Of a DNA stretch of 41,768 nt, positions 17,493 through 25,702 are shown piece by piece; within the stretch, counting starts at the first letter, position 1; each line of letters begins with the position of its first letter. Both the position numbers and the translations under genes were made by a program. Location: NCBI GenBank assembly GCA_964561605.1, contig CAZLQD010000048.1, forward strand, positions 1-41,768, read 5' to 3'. Below the pieces are notes generated by a model. The model had not been told where the DNA came from, ran no database searches, and worked only from the letters and a program-made list of their open reading frames with translations. The DNA comes from JALUZX01 sp964561605 (lineage in GTDB: Bacteria > Planctomycetota > UBA1135 > JALUZX01).

Positions 17493-19271
17493 ATGTTCCG
17501 CTCCCGCCCCACATCCCAAGCCTTCCCGGTGGTGTTCCTCCTCTTCGGAGGGGCCTTGGCCCTCCTGGCCTGGGCCTGCCTCCAGCGGAACCCTTCCCTC
17601 TCCCTCCCCCTGGACGACGGCTGGATCCACCTGGCCTTCGCCCGGAACCTGGCGGAAGGAAAGGGGTTCTCCCTGGGCGCCGACCCCACGCCCGTCTCGG
17701 GTTCCACGGCCCCCCTGTGGACCCTGCTCCTCTCCCTCCTCTTCCGCCTGGGCATCCCTGCCGTTCCCGCCGCCCTGGGCCTGGGCATCCTGGCCTCCCT
17801 CCTGGCCCTCTGGGCCGCCGCCGGCCTGGGGGGGAGGGTCACGGGCCGGGCCACGGGGGCTCTCTGGGTGGCGGGAGGACTGGCCCTTGCCCCCCGCTTC
17901 GCCTGGGGGGCCCTGTCGGGCATGGAGGTGCCCCTGTTCACCTGGCTCGTCCTCTCGGGCTTCCTCCTCTTCCTCCAGGGGAGACGTCCCTGGCTCGGTG
18001 TCCTGGCGGCCTCCCTGGCCGGCTGGGCCAGGCCCGAATGCTTCGCCCTGGGGGCCTGGCTGGCCGGACTGGCCCTCTTCGTGCCTGCCGGCGGACCGGG
18101 CCGGCGGAAGGGGTCCTTCCTCACCGCGGCGGCGGCCTTCCTCCTTCCCCTGGCGGCCTGGTTCGCCTTCCACCTCCTCCTCTGGGGCCGCCCCCTTCCC
18201 ACCACCTTCTACGTCAAGGCCGCCTCGGCCTCCCCCCTGGCCGCCCTGGCCCGCGAGGGATGGACGGCCCTCCCGAGAATCCTCTTCCTCCAGCCCCTGG
18301 AAGAGATCGTCTCCTTCGCAGGCTACTTCCCCGGCTGGAACCTCTTCCTCACCGCCGGGACGGCGGCGGCCCTCCTGAAGGGGGAGACCCGCCGGACGGC
18401 CTTCGTCCTGGGCGGAGGCATCCTCTTCTTCGCCCTGGCCAGGGGATTCCTGGGTTTCTCCGGGCCCTGGCTCCAGCACGGCCGGTACTTCACCTTCCTC
18501 TACCCCCTCTGGCTCGCCCTCTCGGCGGCGGGCCTCTTCGCCGGCGAGTCATCCTCCAGGCGGGCCTCGCCTGCCGGCTGGATCCCCCACCTGGCCGCGG
18601 CGGCCTTTCTCCTCTACGCCCTCTTCCTCGCCCCCCAGCCCTGGAAGGACCTGGCCCGCCTCTTCTACCTGGACGACCCCTCGGCCAGGCCCGGCGTGGA
18701 GACGGCCCGGCGCCTCCTTCCCTGGCTCCTCCTCCTCCCCGCCCTCCTCCACATCCTGCACACATCCCTCACCGCATTCATTCCCAGGCCCAGGGCCCTC
18801 CTTCCCGGCCTGGCCCTTTTGGGCCTCCTTTGGTACGCCCTCGCCCTGCCCCCCATGGCCCGTGCCTACGCCCGGAACGTGGAGGACACCAGGAAGGGGG
18901 AGATCGCCATGGCGGAGTGGATCGCCCGCAACACCCCCCCCGGCGCGGTCATCGCCTGCCACGACGTGGGCGCTCTCGGATATTTCGCGGGGCGGAAACT
19001 CCTGGACCTGGCGGGAATCGCCACACCGGAGGTGCTCTTCTGGAAGAAGCGCCGCCCCGGCGGCGGGCCGGACCGGCTGGACTTCCTTCGACGGAAGAAA
19101 CCCGACTACCTCTGCGTCATGGAGGGCTGGTTCGCCGCGGACCTGGCGGGCCTGGCCGAGGACGTGAGGGCGGGAAGACTCGCCCTCCGTCCCGTTCACA
19201 GGATCGACCTTCCCGGAAACGTCACCCTGGGAGGCGAGCACTACGTACTCCTCCGCCTGGACTGGAAGTGA
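17493..19271 (+). CDS. Polytopic membrane protein, probable GT-C glycosyltransferase
   Basis: About 592 residues with ten or more hydrophobic segments. The first loop has LDDGWIHLAFARNLAEGKGF, then PVSGSTAPLWTLLL, the DD...R...NLAxGxGF...VxGxTxPLW signature of GT-C family proteins in planctomycetes and chloroflexi. A soluble C-terminal domain begins near residue 465 (ARNVEDTRKGEIAMAEWIARN) with a D.GA.GYF motif common to this family. It likely uses a lipid-linked sugar donor. The start is uncertain: ATG 17493, the adjacent GTG 17490 and an upstream ATG at 17430 are all in frame, and none has a clear ribosome binding site. It is divergent from the gene at 15946-17385 and ends 27 bp before the convergent CHAT gene. 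Confidence 0.72.
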   Translation: MFRSRPTSQAFPVVFLLFGGALALLAWACLQRNPSLSLPLDDGWIHLAFARNLAEGKGFSLGADPTPVSGSTAPLWTLLLSLLFRLGIPAVPAALGLGILASLLALWAAAGLGGRVTGRATGALWVAGGLALAPRFAWGALSGMEVPLFTWLVLSGFLLFLQGRRPWLGVLAASLAGWARPECFALGAWLAGLALFVPAGGPGRRKGSFLTAAAAFLLPLAAWFAFHLLLWGRPLPTTFYVKAASASPLAALAREGWTALPRILFLQPLEEIVSFAGYFPGWNLFLTAGTAAALLKGETRRTAFVLGGGILFFALARGFLGFSGPWLQHGRYFTFLYPLWLALSAAGLFAGESSSRRASPAGWIPHLAAAAFLLYALFLAPQPWKDLARLFYLDDPSARPGVETARRLLPWLLLLPALLHILHTSLTAFIPRPRALLPGLALLGLLWYALALPPMARAYARNVEDTRKGEIAMAEWIARNTPPGAVIACHDVGALGYFAGRKLLDLAGIATPEVLFWKKRRPGGGPDRLDFLRRKKPDYLCVMEGWFAADLAGLAEDVRAGRLALRPVHRIDLPGNVTLGGEHYVLLRLDWK

Positions 19272-19298
19272 CGGGCCGGTCTGCCCCGGCCCCCGGGC

Positions 19299-22043
19299 TC
19301 ACCTGGCCCCGCAGACCCACCACCGGAAGGAGGCCCACACACGGGGATCGAGGGAGGCCTCGTCCTTCCCGGCCGCCTCGATCCACTCCCGTTGGGCCGC
19401 ATACAAGGCCCCGGAAGAGGGATCCTTCGCCAGGTGTTCCAGGAGGATCTTCTCGAACCGCTTCCGGGCCGCCCCGGCTCCCCCCGCCGGCGAGGGGCCT
19501 GCGAGGAGGACCCGGGAGGCACCCGCCCCCGCAAGGGCCCGGACCAGGCAGAAGACCCCTGCCGCCTGGGCCCCCGAGGGATCCGGTCCGCCGGCGCGGC
19601 GCAGGTCCCACACCGCCGCCGTCCCCCCCAGGGAGAGCCCCAGGATCTCTCCCGGCGTGACCAAACCGTCGGGCCTCTCCCACAGGGAGAGGCGGGGATC
19701 CCTCCTGCCGGGCCCGGCCCAGAGGAAGTTCCCGGCCGGCCCGGCCCGGCCCACCAGGACGGGAATCCGGAAGTGGAGGATCCCAAGTCCCCGCAGCCTG
19801 CCGGCCCGGCCCCCGGACAGGAGTTCCCCTTCACCGGCCACGACGGGTCTCACCCCGGGAAGGAGGGATGGCCCGTCCCCGGAGGAAAGGACCTCTCCTG
19901 CGGCTTCCGCCCGGAAGGGCAGGAAGTTCCCATCCGCCGGAGCGAAACCCACCTGGGCCGCCCCTTTCCCCGTCCCCGGTCTTTTTCCCGCCCTCTCCGC
20001 CCGGAGCCAGGACCCGGCGGAGACGGCGAAGACGAGCCGGACCTTCCCGCCCAGGAATCCGCCTCCCGCCACGGGAAGGGCGGCCCAGGGCAGGAAGGCC
20101 GTAACCCCCGCAGGGACCAGGACCAGCGTATCGATCTCGCCGAAATCCATGCCCAGAGGATCGAGGAGGAGCTTTCCGAGGAGCCGGCCCGCCTTCCGAA
20201 AACCCGGCCCGCCCCTTCCGAAAGCTCCGGCCCGGGACTCGATCTCCCCCTCCGGCCCCAGGTCCAGGACCTTCTCCGATCCCGGGTCCCCGCCCCGGAC
20301 CAGGAGGACCCCGTACCTCCCGGCGGCCCTGACGAACCGGAGGAGAACCCCCTTCCCGCCCAGCCGCTTCCGGACCTCGGCCGGATCCGCCCCGGCAGGG
20401 TCGAACATCTCCGCCCAGAAGGGGGAGGCCCGCCTCAGCTCTCCCGCGGCCCGGGCGAAGAGCTTCTTCTCCTCCGGCCGGCGGGCCGGAGGAAAGTCCA
20501 TCCGCCTCTCCCTGTCCAGGAGTTCCAGGTATTTCCTGAGGGCCGGAACCTTCCGGGAGATTCCCTCCGCCCAGGGGGCGAAACCTTCCAGGAGGGACCG
20601 TTCCCGGAGGCGGTCCAGGGCCCGGAAGGCCCGGGCGAACCTCTTGGGGCGTTTCTTCGCAAGGAAGGCCCATCCGGCGTCCAGGCTCTCCCATGGCCCT
20701 CTTCCCAGGACCCACCGGTTCCAGCGAAGCCTCTTCGCCGCCTCCATGGGGGCGGTCCGGGCCAGGCAGGCCTCGGCCATCTCCAGGTAGTCCAGGAGTT
20801 CCGGCGTGGCTCCCCGGGCGCGCCTTTCCACCTCGGCCAGATCCTGGAAGACCGGCGCCAGGAGGAAGGAGTCCTCTCCAAATGCCTCCCGCAGGATATT
20901 CATGAAATCGTCAAGCCCTTGGAAGGCCTCGTCCAGCCTCCCCAGGCGGCGAAGGGCCCGGCATCGCAGAAGAAGGTTCTCCAGCCTGGGCGGAGCGTCC
21001 TTCCCCCTCGACCTTTTCCAGAAGGAGTCGGCCTTCCGGGCCTTCTCCAGGGCTTCCTTCCAGCGGCCCAGCCCTTCCAGGATCCCCGCCTCAAGGTCCA
21101 GGGATTGCAGGACGCCCCTCTCGTTGAGATTCGGTCCGGCCTTCCGCCACGCCCCGAAGAGTTCCCGGGCCCTGGCAGGCATTCCAAGTTCCAGGAAGAG
21201 CCCGGCGCAGTTTCCCAGGAACCCGGGATCGCCCCTCCTCTCCGCCAGGTAGTCCTCCAGGATCCGGGCCGCCCCGGCCCGGTTCTCCAGGCTCAGCAAC
21301 AGGCCGAACCGTTCCAGGAGGACCCGGTCCCTCTTCCATGGCTCCTCCCCGCCGAGCCAGACCTGGGCGGCCCCCTGGAGGGCCAAGGCCGGATCGGGCT
21401 CACCCAGGTGGACCAGGGTCCGGGCCAGCCGCAAGGCGAGATCCGCCCGGCCCCCGGGAAGGTTCGGGCCAAGGAGCTTCTCACGGATCGCCAGGGCCCA
21501 GGCCCAGTGCTCCAGGGCCTTGGAGTAATCTCCGGCCCGGAAGGCTAGCGTCCCGGCGTATTCCCTGGCCCGGGCTGCATCCAGGCTCTTCCCCCGGACC
21601 TTCTCGAAATCCTTCACCGCCCTTTCGGCAAGGTCCCGGGCCTCCCGGAAAAGCCCGGCCTTCTCGCAGATCTCCGCCAGGTTCCGCCGGGCCATGGCCG
21701 TCCCGAGAGAGGGATCGCCCCCCCGGCGGGCGATCGCAAGGGCCCGCCTTCCCGCCTCCAGGGCCTCCCGGTTCCGGCCCAGCCGGGAGAGCACGAAAGA
21801 AAGGTTGTAGAGAGTGCGTCCCGTGAGCTGGGATTGTGGGCCGTCTTCCTTCTCCCGGATCCGGAGGGCCCGCTTCAAGAGATCCGCGGCGGACCGAAAA
21901 CGCCTCTTGGAGACCAATTCGGCCGCCCGGGTCTCCAGGGACCGGGCGTCGTCCCCGGCCTGGAGGGGAGAAGAAAGCCCCCTCACGGGGGGAAGGAGAA
22001 AAAAGAGGAGCCAGGAAGCCGCCAAGAAGCGAGGAACCTTCAT
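19299..22043 (-). CDS. Secreted TPR-CHAT protein with apparently inactive CHAT domain
   Basis: A 914-residue protein. The signal peptide covers about 1-22 and is followed by TPR repeats (for example RTLYNLSFVLSRLGRNREAL and AGDYSKALEHWAWALAIREK). A CHAT caspase/separase-like domain occupies about 560-914, recognisable from the VLVPAG...FLPWAALP, EILGLSL and ALAGAGASRVLLA segments. Active CHAT domains have HxxxHG and SACxT. Here the first is LHFRIPV (His757 kept, second His replaced by Pro761) and the second is VWDLRRAG, with Arg815 where Cys is expected. A scaffold or regulatory role is therefore more likely than proteolysis. Downstream it converges on a GT-C gene; upstream lies the repeat array. 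Confidence 0.82.
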   Translation of the reverse strand: MKVPRFLAASWLLFFLLPPVRGLSSPLQAGDDARSLETRAAELVSKRRFRSAADLLKRALRIREKEDGPQSQLTGRTLYNLSFVLSRLGRNREALEAGRRALAIARRGGDPSLGTAMARRNLAEICEKAGLFREARDLAERAVKDFEKVRGKSLDAARAREYAGTLAFRAGDYSKALEHWAWALAIREKLLGPNLPGGRADLALRLARTLVHLGEPDPALALQGAAQVWLGGEEPWKRDRVLLERFGLLLSLENRAGAARILEDYLAERRGDPGFLGNCAGLFLELGMPARARELFGAWRKAGPNLNERGVLQSLDLEAGILEGLGRWKEALEKARKADSFWKRSRGKDAPPRLENLLLRCRALRRLGRLDEAFQGLDDFMNILREAFGEDSFLLAPVFQDLAEVERRARGATPELLDYLEMAEACLARTAPMEAAKRLRWNRWVLGRGPWESLDAGWAFLAKKRPKRFARAFRALDRLRERSLLEGFAPWAEGISRKVPALRKYLELLDRERRMDFPPARRPEEKKLFARAAGELRRASPFWAEMFDPAGADPAEVRKRLGGKGVLLRFVRAAGRYGVLLVRGGDPGSEKVLDLGPEGEIESRAGAFGRGGPGFRKAGRLLGKLLLDPLGMDFGEIDTLVLVPAGVTAFLPWAALPVAGGGFLGGKVRLVFAVSAGSWLRAERAGKRPGTGKGAAQVGFAPADGNFLPFRAEAAGEVLSSGDGPSLLPGVRPVVAGEGELLSGGRAGRLRGLGILHFRIPVLVGRAGPAGNFLWAGPGRRDPRLSLWERPDGLVTPGEILGLSLGGTAAVWDLRRAGGPDPSGAQAAGVFCLVRALAGAGASRVLLAGPSPAGGAGAARKRFEKILLEHLAKDPSSGALYAAQREWIEAAGKDEASLDPRVWASFRWWVCGAR

Positions 22044-22246
22044 GGAGAAAATCTTATCTTCCCGCCAGGAAGAGGTCCCGGAAAGAAAGGCTCCCGGGAA
22101 AGATCTCGAAGGACATGACTCACTCTTCGTCAGTCACTCTCTCTTCGTCAGCCCAGACCGGCCCAGCCATGAGCGAAGCTCTCCTCTCTTTTCGTCAGCC
22201 CCGGCCGGCCGAGGTCTGGGTCGCAAGACCACTTTCTTTCTTTTCT

Positions 22247-22415
22247 CGTCAGCCCCGGCCGGCCGAGTCACGGTCGAAGACCGTGACGAGGACGTCCGGG
22301 GAGCGGCTCCAACAACGACAGCGCCAAAAAAAACCTCGCAAAGAACCAGGCTTCCCCTGGCGTCGGGCATGTTGCGGCCCTTCGGGCCGCACATCCCCGC
22401 CGGCAGGGGCTAACG
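22247..22415. repeat. Complete REPIN-like unit, copy 1
   Basis: The left half is CGTCAGCCCCGGCCGG, an 8-bp stem TCACGGTC/GACCGTGA with a GAA loop (22267-22285), then GACGTCCGGGGAG. A spacer of about 60 bp contains an A-run. The right half is inverted: CCCCTGGCGTC, a GCGGCCC/GGGCCGC stem with a TTC loop, then CCGGCAGGGGCTAACG. It is nearly identical to the unit at 22482-22649. Confidence 0.8.
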
Positions 22416-22481
22416 AGCTTTTTTTTGTACGTCAGCCCCGGCCGGCCGAGTCACGGTCGAAGACCACTTTCTTTCTTTTCT

Positions 22482-22649
22482 CGTTAGCCCCGGCCGGCCG
22501 AGTCACGGTCGAAGACCGTGACGAGGACGTCCGGGGAGCGGCTCCAACAACGACAGCCCCAAAAAAACCTCGCGAAGAACCAGGCTTCCCCTGGCGTCGG
22601 GCATGTTGCAGCCCTTCGGGCCGCACATCCCCGACGCCAGGGGCTAACG
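22482..22649. repeat. Complete REPIN-like unit, copy 2
   Basis: This starts 235 bp after copy 1 and is almost the same sequence. Its right half differs in an informative way: the arms at 22588-22601 and 22630-22643 are perfectly complementary over 14 bp. In copy 1 the corresponding arm reads CCGGC rather than ACGCC and leaves unpaired bases. Confidence 0.8.
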
Positions 22650-22681
22650 AGCTTTTTTTTGTACGTCAGCCCCGGCCAGCC

Positions 22682-25159
22682 TTACAGCCCGATCAACTGG
22701 AGGACGTTCACCGTATTCGAGTAATACCTCGGCTTGTTCGAGAAGGGAGGAGTCACTCCGTAGGTGTAGAGGTGGAGAGCCGGACGCGGGGTCATGTAAG
22801 TCCCCAGGGTGAACTTGAGGCCTTCCGAGGCCCGGACTCCCAGCGAATTGTAGCCACTGTCGAACACCAGGGTCTGGCCGTAGAGCACACCACCCGCCAG
22901 GGAAGGATCGTAGGGCACGGAGAGATCCACCCTGTAACGGCCGTTGGTGCCGGTAGAGTCGGTGAAGCCCACGAAAGCCAGGACCATGTCGGCGTTGAGG
23001 TAGCACCCCGGGGCGCCCATTCCCGCCAGGGAGAAGGGAAGAATCAGGAAGCCCCACGTCTTGTCGCTCACGCCCAGGATCGCCATGGCCGGGGTGTGGT
23101 ACCCGCCCTTGGAATACCAGTACCAGTAGAGCTTGGACGTCCCGTTGATCGGAGGGGCGTACCCGTGGAGGACCAACCCGGATGGACACCCTTTTCCGTA
23201 TTTCACCACTGTTCCCGCCTTGGCGGAAGAGGAGTAATACTGGGCGTCGGCGTACCAGTTGTAGCTCCCCACGCCGGAGGGATAGTTGGTGGTATCGAAC
23301 TGCACGAGCAGGTTCCGGCCCTTGAAGTAGGAGAAGGGCGTGGTGAAAGGCACCGTGACACTGAAGGGGGCCGGCGCCGTGGAAGGCCTCGCCGCCGCGG
23401 GGAAATTCACGACCTTGTTCGAGACGACGGCCTTGTAATCGGTCCCCCGGTTGGCCAGGTAGCTGGTCTTGCTCCAGCCGGCCGCGCTCTTCACTCCACT
23501 GGAGCTCATGTGGATGGTCATCCTGAACTTGTGCGCGGTATACGTCGCGGATCCGGTCCCGTTCCGCCTCAAGGCGATCCCCCGGATGACGCCCGTTTTC
23601 AGACCCGAGAGGATGGATGCGTCGTAGAGCTGCTGGGAACGGGCAGGGGCGTAGCGGGAAGGAATGTGGTGAGAGGAATTCCCCTCCTTGCAGAGGAAGC
23701 CCGAAGGCGCCGTCTCGTAAGGCTTGGAGATGGTCACCTTGGCGGCGTCCCACCCGTCGGTGTCGTTGTTGTTCACGTCACCGTCGTTCTCGTTCAGGAT
23801 CACGCCGATCCAGTAGGTCCCGGGCTGAGTCGTGCAGGGGATGACCGGCTTGACGCCGACGTTCACCGTCACGCCGCTCTTCTTCCCGAAATCGAAAGTG
23901 AAGTTGTGGTTCTGGATCTTCCGGTCCGCCTTGGAGATGTTGTCGTTCGTCGAGAGGTAGACGTCGACATTGAAGGTCTTCTTCGGGGGGTCGTAGAGGG
24001 ATGCGTTGCAGACACGGTAATTCATGCCGGAAAGGGCGTCCCCCGGCCTGAGACCGCCTGAAGGGATGGAGACCTTGACGGCCATGGGAACGTAGTCGGC
24101 CCTGGTCTTGGAATAGGCCGCCGGAATGGCCGTGTCCCGGATGTAGGTGAACTTGGCGGAATTGATGCGGGTGTGGCCGATGTTCCTGTTCGGGTGCCCC
24201 CACTGGGAGGAGGCCGTCGCCGTGGACATGACGGCATAGACCGTCCGGTTGGACCCGTTGAGCACGTAGGACCCGGACCCGGACATCCCGCCCGGCCGGT
24301 AGGACCAGTTCGTGGAGGCATTCAGGCGGTAGGTGGAGACGGAATCGTATTTCCCGTATCCGTAATACATGGCGTTGGGGGCTCCGGTGTAGCCGCTTGC
24401 GGGATAGCCCGCCATGTTGAAGGTCTTGGAAGTGAAGAAGGAATTGCTGTTGTTGTAGCCGTAGCCGAAATTCCCCGTCAGGCATCCCACGGGCCGGTCC
24501 AGGCGGATCAGGCCCAGGTCGTGGTTGAAGTCGCTCGAGTTGGTCCATCCCGACCAGCTGTAGAGGTTGATCCCGTTGGCGCCGCCGAAGGCATTGGAGG
24601 ATCCGTTCCAGGCCGGGAAGACCCGGACGTTCGTGGCCCAGGGGGAATTCTTCCCGCCGTTGACCACGTGACCCGCCGTGATGACGTGCTTCATGTCGAT
24701 CATCGTGGCCGAGGCCTGGTAGCTCTTGGTGCCGATGGTCATGAAGACCTTGCAACTCGTGGACCAGGGAAAATTGGTGCTGCTGACCCTGGTGAGGCCG
24801 TTGTTCCAGGATTCGGGTTCGGCCACGCCCCCCCGGAGCCTCGTGCCGGTGACGAAGTCCGAAGCCGGACCGCCCGGCGACGGGGGAGCGTAGGTCTTCT
24901 CCACGCCCGTGCGCGGGTCGTAGGAGACCATCCTGTTCTTGCCGGGCGGGGTTACGCCACGGCGTTTCATATCCGGCAAGGGAACCGGGACGGCGTCCTT
25001 GGGAGGAGGTAGGACCTCGTAGCGCTTGGGGCCTTCGTTCCCCGGAACCCCGGGGCGGTCCATCTGGACCTCCCCCTTCGTGAAGACTTCGGGCGGCCCC
25101 TGGGCGGCCGCGGAACCTGCGACGGCCAGGCAGGACAAGAGCAGGGCGGACAGCTTCAT
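22682..25159 (-). CDS. Secreted trypsin/V8-like serine protease, intact triad (paralogue A)
   Basis: An 825-residue exported protein. The signal peptide covers about 1-21 (ending AAAQ). A V8/glutamyl-endopeptidase-like chymotrypsin fold follows with His164 in ITAGHVV, Asp214 in NHDLGLIRLD and Ser293 in GMSGSGS, a complete triad. Next comes a CARDB-like Ig module (about 345-440; DVYLSTNDNISKADR and TYWIGVILNENDGDV). A long C-terminal beta region ends with the SLAGMGAPGCYL and YGQTLVFDSGYNSLGVRASEGLKFTLG motifs common in secreted planctomycete proteins. AAGGAGG lies 4 nt upstream of the ATG. It may cleave extracellular protein substrates. It is paralogous along its length to the next gene upstream. 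Confidence 0.92.
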   Translation of the reverse strand: MKLSALLLSCLAVAGSAAAQGPPEVFTKGEVQMDRPGVPGNEGPKRYEVLPPPKDAVPVPLPDMKRRGVTPPGKNRMVSYDPRTGVEKTYAPPSPGGPASDFVTGTRLRGGVAEPESWNNGLTRVSSTNFPWSTSCKVFMTIGTKSYQASATMIDMKHVITAGHVVNGGKNSPWATNVRVFPAWNGSSNAFGGANGINLYSWSGWTNSSDFNHDLGLIRLDRPVGCLTGNFGYGYNNSNSFFTSKTFNMAGYPASGYTGAPNAMYYGYGKYDSVSTYRLNASTNWSYRPGGMSGSGSYVLNGSNRTVYAVMSTATASSQWGHPNRNIGHTRINSAKFTYIRDTAIPAAYSKTRADYVPMAVKVSIPSGGLRPGDALSGMNYRVCNASLYDPPKKTFNVDVYLSTNDNISKADRKIQNHNFTFDFGKKSGVTVNVGVKPVIPCTTQPGTYWIGVILNENDGDVNNNDTDGWDAAKVTISKPYETAPSGFLCKEGNSSHHIPSRYAPARSQQLYDASILSGLKTGVIRGIALRRNGTGSATYTAHKFRMTIHMSSSGVKSAAGWSKTSYLANRGTDYKAVVSNKVVNFPAAARPSTAPAPFSVTVPFTTPFSYFKGRNLLVQFDTTNYPSGVGSYNWYADAQYYSSSAKAGTVVKYGKGCPSGLVLHGYAPPINGTSKLYWYWYSKGGYHTPAMAILGVSDKTWGFLILPFSLAGMGAPGCYLNADMVLAFVGFTDSTGTNGRYRVDLSVPYDPSLAGGVLYGQTLVFDSGYNSLGVRASEGLKFTLGTYMTPRPALHLYTYGVTPPFSNKPRYYSNTVNVLQLIGL

Positions 25160-25702
25160 TTCGCCTCCTTGGTCGGCTGAAAAAGTAAAGAACCGGGCTT
25201 TCCCCCACCGGCGGGAGCAGGAAGGGTGGAGCCGAAGAAAACTTCCCGAGTTCAGGGAACTCCGAAAAAAAACTCCTTGGGCGTGAATCTGGAGAAAAGA
25301 AAAGAGGCTCCCCGATGAGAACTCCTTGTCGAGAAAACTCCCGCGGGCGGTTCTTCGCCCCGCAGTCGTCCGGTCCGAATCCCCGGAGCCTGGAGGATCC
25401 ATCAAGAAGTTTACGATGCAATTCGCAGTTTAGCAGGCTTTCCGGGCGGAACAACCCCGCCGGGAAAGGGGAAAAGGCCGGAAAAACCGTGCCGAAAGGC
25501 CGGGATTCCCGTCCTTCCTCCCGGAACCCTCCCGGAAGGCCGGGCTTTCACCTCCATGCCCCCCCGAGGAGGGCTTTCGGCCCGGAAAGGGCCTCCCCGG
25601 GAAGACCATGCCCCGGAACGACACGCTCCTCCGGGAAAAGGAGCGATCGTCCCCCGGACAGCCCGGAGGAAAGGCCCTTTCCAGGCCGCGGCCGATCCTT
25701 TC
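25160..25702. other. Non-coding gap between the two trypsin-like genes
   Basis: This 543-bp stretch has no supported gene. It contains the ribosome binding site of paralogue A at its left end and a relatively AT-rich island near 25400-25440. An imperfect inverted repeat of TTTCC-GGCGG with CCGCC-GGAAA at about 25439-25467 could help end transcripts from paralogue B. No convincing promoter boxes were found. Confidence 0.5.

Larger units (their letters stand above)
22128..22680. repeat. Array of REP-like hairpins between the CHAT and trypsin-like genes
   Basis: Seven occurrences of CGTYAG mark REP-like starts (22128, 22146, 22193, 22247, 22430, 22482 and 22663). Those at 22247 and 22482 open complete inverted-pair units. 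The copies at 22193 and 22430 are stubs of about 52 bp that lose the hairpin and run into CTTTCTTTTCT. The final copy abuts the stop codon of the downstream-reading trypsin-like gene. The array fills the whole gap between the two minus-strand genes; no coding sequence is supported inside it. Confidence 0.8.

Noticed and set aside
25439..25467. Strong intrinsic terminator after trypsin paralogue B
   Set aside because: The hairpin has a central G-G mismatch and no T-run on the minus strand, and it lies more than 200 bp beyond the stop codon. It is mentioned only as a possible structure.
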